Shown one piece after another: positions 6,702 to 8,993 of a stretch of 8,993 bases of DNA. This DNA is from Anaerolineae bacterium (GTDB lineage: Bacteria > Chloroflexota > Anaerolineae > B4-G1): positions 2,444 to 11,436 of the forward strand of contig JALWUZ010000704.1 in the NCBI GenBank assembly GCA_027079895.1, read 5' to 3'. The notes below the pieces were generated by a model that worked only from the letters and a program-made list of their open reading frames with translations, did no database searches and was not told the origin of the DNA. Both the position numbers and the translations under genes were made by a program. How positions within the stretch are numbered: the stretch's first letter is position 1; each line of letters begins with the position of its first letter.

Positions 6702-6743
6702 ACCCGGATTTCGTCCGTTGACAAGTCGCCGTTGAGGAGAACG

Positions 6744-8993
6744 ATGAAGAAAATCCACCTTGTGGGTATGATACTCGTTTTTCTGTTGTTGACAAGTGCC
6801 GCCTCCGCCGCGCCGCCCGCTCCCCTCGACCCAGCCCTGGAACGCGCCCTCCGCGCCGCCGAAGAGTCCGACGGCGACCTGCGCGTCATCGTCTACCTGC
6901 GGGAGCCCGCGCCACCCGCCGCCTCGGTGACGGCCCTCCAGTCCCACGCCGCCCGCACCCAGGCCCCCCTCCGGGCCTACCTGGACGCGGCCCAAGCCGC
7001 CGGGCAGGTCGCCGCTTACACCCCGTTCTGGATCTTCGACGGCCTCGCCGTCCAGGCCCGCCCGGAGACCGTCCGCGCCCTGGCCGCCCGCCCCGACGTG
7101 GCCGCCGATCGCCTCGACCGCTACCGCCGCTGGGTAGCGACCTCCGCCGCCGCCTCCGACCCCGCCGCCTGGGGCATCCCCCGCATCCGTGCCGACCAGG
7201 TGTGGGCCTCCCTCAACATCTCCGGGACCGGGGCCGTCGTCGCCGGGATGGACACCGGCGTTGACTGGCTCCACCCCGCCCTCCAGACCGCCTATCGCGG
7301 CTACAACCCGCACGGCCCGGCCAATCACCTCTTCAACTGGTACGACGCCACCTCGATGGGCTCCGCCTACCCCGTGGACGGGCACGGGCACGGCACCCAC
7401 ACCCTGGGCACCATCCTCGGCAGTGACGGCATCGGCGTCGCCCCTGGGGCCCGCTGGATCGGCGTCCGCGTCCTCGACAGCGCGGGCTACGGCTACGACT
7501 CCTGGATTCACGCCGGATTCCAGTGGCTCCTGGCCCCCGGCGGCGACCCGGCGATGGCCCCCGACGTGGTCAACTGCTCCTGGGGCAACCACAACGGGGC
7601 CCTGACCACCTTCCAATCCGACCTGCGGGCCCTGCGGGCGGCCGGCATCAACGTCATCTTCGCCGCCGGCAACGACGGGCCGAGCGCGTCCTCCGTGAAC
7701 TCCCCCGCTGCGCTGCCGGAAGCCTTCGCCGTCGGTGCCAGCGACCAGGACGAGGAGGTGGCCAACTTCTCCAGCCGCGGCCCCTCCCCCTGGGGCGAGA
7801 TTCGCCCGCACGTCGTCGCCCCCGGCGTGGACGTGTACTCCAGCCTCCCCGGCGGCGTCTACGGCTCGTGGAGCGGCACCTCGATGGCCGCCCCCCACGT
7901 CAGTGGCCTCGTCGCCCTCATGCGCTCCGTCAGCCCCACCGTGAGCATCACCCGCGCCGCCTACCTCATCACCTCGACCGCCGTCCCCCTGGGCGACCCC
8001 GTCCCCAACAACGACGCCGGCTGGGGACGGGTGGACGCCCTCGCCGCCGTCGCCGCCCTCGTCCACCACGGCTACCTCAGCGGCACCGTTATGCGGGCCG
8101 ACGACGGGCGTCCCGTCGCCGACGCGACGGTGCAGGCCCTCCGCCAAAACAGCACCGACATCGGCCACGCCGCCACGTCCGCCGACGGACACTACCTCCT
8201 CATCCTCGCGCCGGGCGACTACGACCTGACCGTCTCCGCTTTCGGCTACCAGACCGCCACGCTGTGGGCCGTTCCGGTGACGACCGACACGGCCACCGTC
8301 CGGGACATCCCACTTACGCCGCTCCCCTCCGGCCGCCTGCGCGTCCATCCCAGTGACGGCGCGACCGGCGCGACCGTCACGGCGACCGTCTCCGTCCTGG
8401 CGACCCCCTTGCAGGCGACCTCGTCCGCGCCCACCTTCCCCCTGCCGACCGGACGGGACACCGTCCGCGCCTCCGGGCGCTCCTGCTCGCCCAGATCGAG
8501 CAGATCGTGCGCCCCCGCCGTCCCGTCGTCGCCCTGGACGCGCCGCGAGAGGGCTTCGACCGGCTGGCCGACCGCATCGCGCAGAAGGCCGACGTGCGGA
8601 CGGCCGACCTCGCCTCGGGCCGGCCGCTCCCGCCCGACGTGGACGTCCTCTTCTGGATCGCACCGAGGAGGGCTCCGGCGGGGGCGCTGCGGGCCCTCTC
8701 CGACTTCGTGGCCCGCGGCGGCAGCGTGGTGCTGGCCGGCGAGGGCATCGAGGGGCGGGTGGATGCGGCCGCCGGGATCGTGCGGGTCCGCAGGAAGGAG
8801 GGGCCGTGGCGGGACGTGCTCGACCTGGTCGGACTCGCGCCGGCGGGTCGGCTCGTGCTCGACCACAAGGTGCCTACCATCCAGATCCCCGAGGGGTTTC
8901 CGAGCCACCCGTTCTACGTGGCCTCGCTCGCGCTCGACCAGGACTTCGAGCGGCTCGCCCGCGAGCCGCGCGGCACGTTGCTCTTCCGGTTCC
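6744..8993 (+). CDS. Secreted subtilisin-family S8 protease (3' part chimeric)
   Basis: The frame is open from the ATG at 6744 (GGAGA 5-9 nt upstream) to the window end. A signal peptide (MKK, hydrophobic core, ASA cleavage near residue 22) and an Ala-rich propeptide (about 23-140, LRVIVYLREP) precede the peptidase domain (about 145-440). The triad is intact: D170 in AGMDTGVD, H216 in GHGHGTHTLGT, S380 in GTSMAAPHVSG, with the oxyanion N310 in AAGNDGP. A carboxypeptidase-regulatory-like beta domain follows (about 443-530), then the start of a second similar repeat (534 on, ending near LPTG). Such enzymes are exported proteases that degrade extracellular protein. Sensible sequence stops at about residue 576 (8470). 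The rest of the frame is Arg/Ser/Pro-rich translation of another gene read in the wrong frame, so the true C-terminus is missing. It stands alone on its strand, divergent from the desulfhydrase gene. Confidence 0.85.
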   Translation, partial: MKKIHLVGMILVFLLLTSAASAAPPAPLDPALERALRAAEESDGDLRVIVYLREPAPPAASVTALQSHAARTQAPLRAYLDAAQAAGQVAAYTPFWIFDGLAVQARPETVRALAARPDVAADRLDRYRRWVATSAAASDPAAWGIPRIRADQVWASLNISGTGAVVAGMDTGVDWLHPALQTAYRGYNPHGPANHLFNWYDATSMGSAYPVDGHGHGTHTLGTILGSDGIGVAPGARWIGVRVLDSAGYGYDSWIHAGFQWLLAPGGDPAMAPDVVNCSWGNHNGALTTFQSDLRALRAAGINVIFAAGNDGPSASSVNSPAALPEAFAVGASDQDEEVANFSSRGPSPWGEIRPHVVAPGVDVYSSLPGGVYGSWSGTSMAAPHVSGLVALMRSVSPTVSITRAAYLITSTAVPLGDPVPNNDAGWGRVDALAAVAALVHHGYLSGTVMRADDGRPVADATVQALRQNSTDIGHAATSADGHYLLILAPGDYDLTVSAFGYQTATLWAVPVTTDTATVRDIPLTPLPSGRLRVHPSDGATGATVTATVSVLATPLQATSSAPTFPLPTGRDTVRASGRSCSPRSSRSCAPAVPSSPWTRRERASTGWPTASRRRPTCGRPTSPRAGRSRPTWTSSSGSHRGGLRRGRCGPSPTSWPAAAAWCWPARASRGGWMRPPGSCGSAGRRGRGGTCSTWSDSRRRVGSCSTTRCLPSRSPRGFRATRSTWPRSRSTRTSSGSPASRAARCSSGS
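8450..8467. repeat. 7-4-7 inverted repeat at sequence junction
   Basis: CGGACGG and CCGTCCG are perfect arms around GACA. The repeat lies exactly where the protease reading frame stops making sense and the other frame begins (8468). It may mark a template-switch or recombination point, but short GC-rich inverted repeats also occur by chance here. Confidence 0.45.
8468..8993 (+). pseudogene. GldG-like ABC transporter auxiliary protein fragment (no start)
   Basis: Reading from 8468 in a different frame from the protease gives 175 residues resembling GldG/ABC_transp_aux (gliding-motility type ABC transporter auxiliary) proteins. ALLLAQIEQIVRPRRPVVAL is followed by PPDVDVLFWIAPRRAPAGAL, then RALSDFVARGGSVVLAG (the usual x-D-V-L-V-I-A-G-P and L-x-x-F-V-A-R-G-G-x-V-V-L pattern). 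DLVGLAPAGRLVLDHK, like the loop before the late beta strands, follows. These extracytoplasmic subunits work with an ABC-2 type ATPase/permease. No start codon with a ribosome-binding site is visible, and the upstream stop in this frame is at 8354. The piece is a middle fragment, cut on the left by the junction and on the right by the window end. It uses more G-ending codons than the protease, suggesting a different source genome. Family assignment is by motif resemblance only. Confidence 0.5.

Noticed and set aside
6718..6723. TTGACA just before the protease start
   Set aside because: A -10 at proper spacing would fall on the start codon. The same GTTGACAAGT 10-mer recurs in the signal-peptide coding region (6788-6797), so it is probably a chance or local repeat.
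6609..8663. Minus-strand 684-codon open frame opposite the protease
   Set aside because: Gly/Ala/Val/Arg-rich shadow of an S8 protease that has all catalytic motifs in the plus strand.

Overview
The window looks like part of a GC-rich bacterial genome. I lean towards Chloroflexota (Anaerolineae-like), because of the very C-rich third codon positions, the mix of a dolichol/phytol-kinase-like protein with a B12-type radical SAM enzyme, and the secreted subtilase with a carboxypeptidase-regulatory-like domain. That placement is inference from gene content and style, not from a marker gene.

Almost everything from the left end to about 6.6 kb reads on the minus strand. In the direction of transcription it holds: a PLP-dependent D-cysteine desulfhydrase/ACC-deaminase-family enzyme (6622 to 5645); an 82-nt gap with a hairpin; then four tightly packed genes (5562 to 274). 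These are a polytopic SPFH/band-7 protein, a second membrane-anchored SPFH protein, a membrane kinase of the dolichol/phytol kinase family, and a cobalamin-binding-type radical SAM protein. Spacings inside this block are 2 nt, 2 nt and a 4-nt ATGA overlap, so it is almost certainly one operon. Downstream, still on the minus strand, a tRNA-Lys(UUU) gene with encoded CCA has its own near-consensus promoter and is followed by strong hairpins.

From 6744 the plus strand encodes a secreted subtilisin-family (S8) protease with signal peptide, propeptide, a complete Asp/His/Ser triad and a C-terminal carboxypeptidase-regulatory-like domain. It diverges from the desulfhydrase gene across a 121-nt intergenic region with a 7-5-7 dyad.

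The last ~530 bases do not belong to that protease. Near 8450-8475 the sensible reading switches from one frame to another, and the new frame encodes the middle of a GldG-like ABC-transporter auxiliary protein with no start, more G-ending codons, and a perfect 7-4-7 hairpin exactly at the switch. This is most simply an assembly or amplification chimera, or else a true rearrangement.

The most interesting biology is the SPFH-SPFH-lipid kinase-radical SAM operon. It is a candidate membrane-microdomain and isoprenoid-lipid module that I cannot match to a named system.
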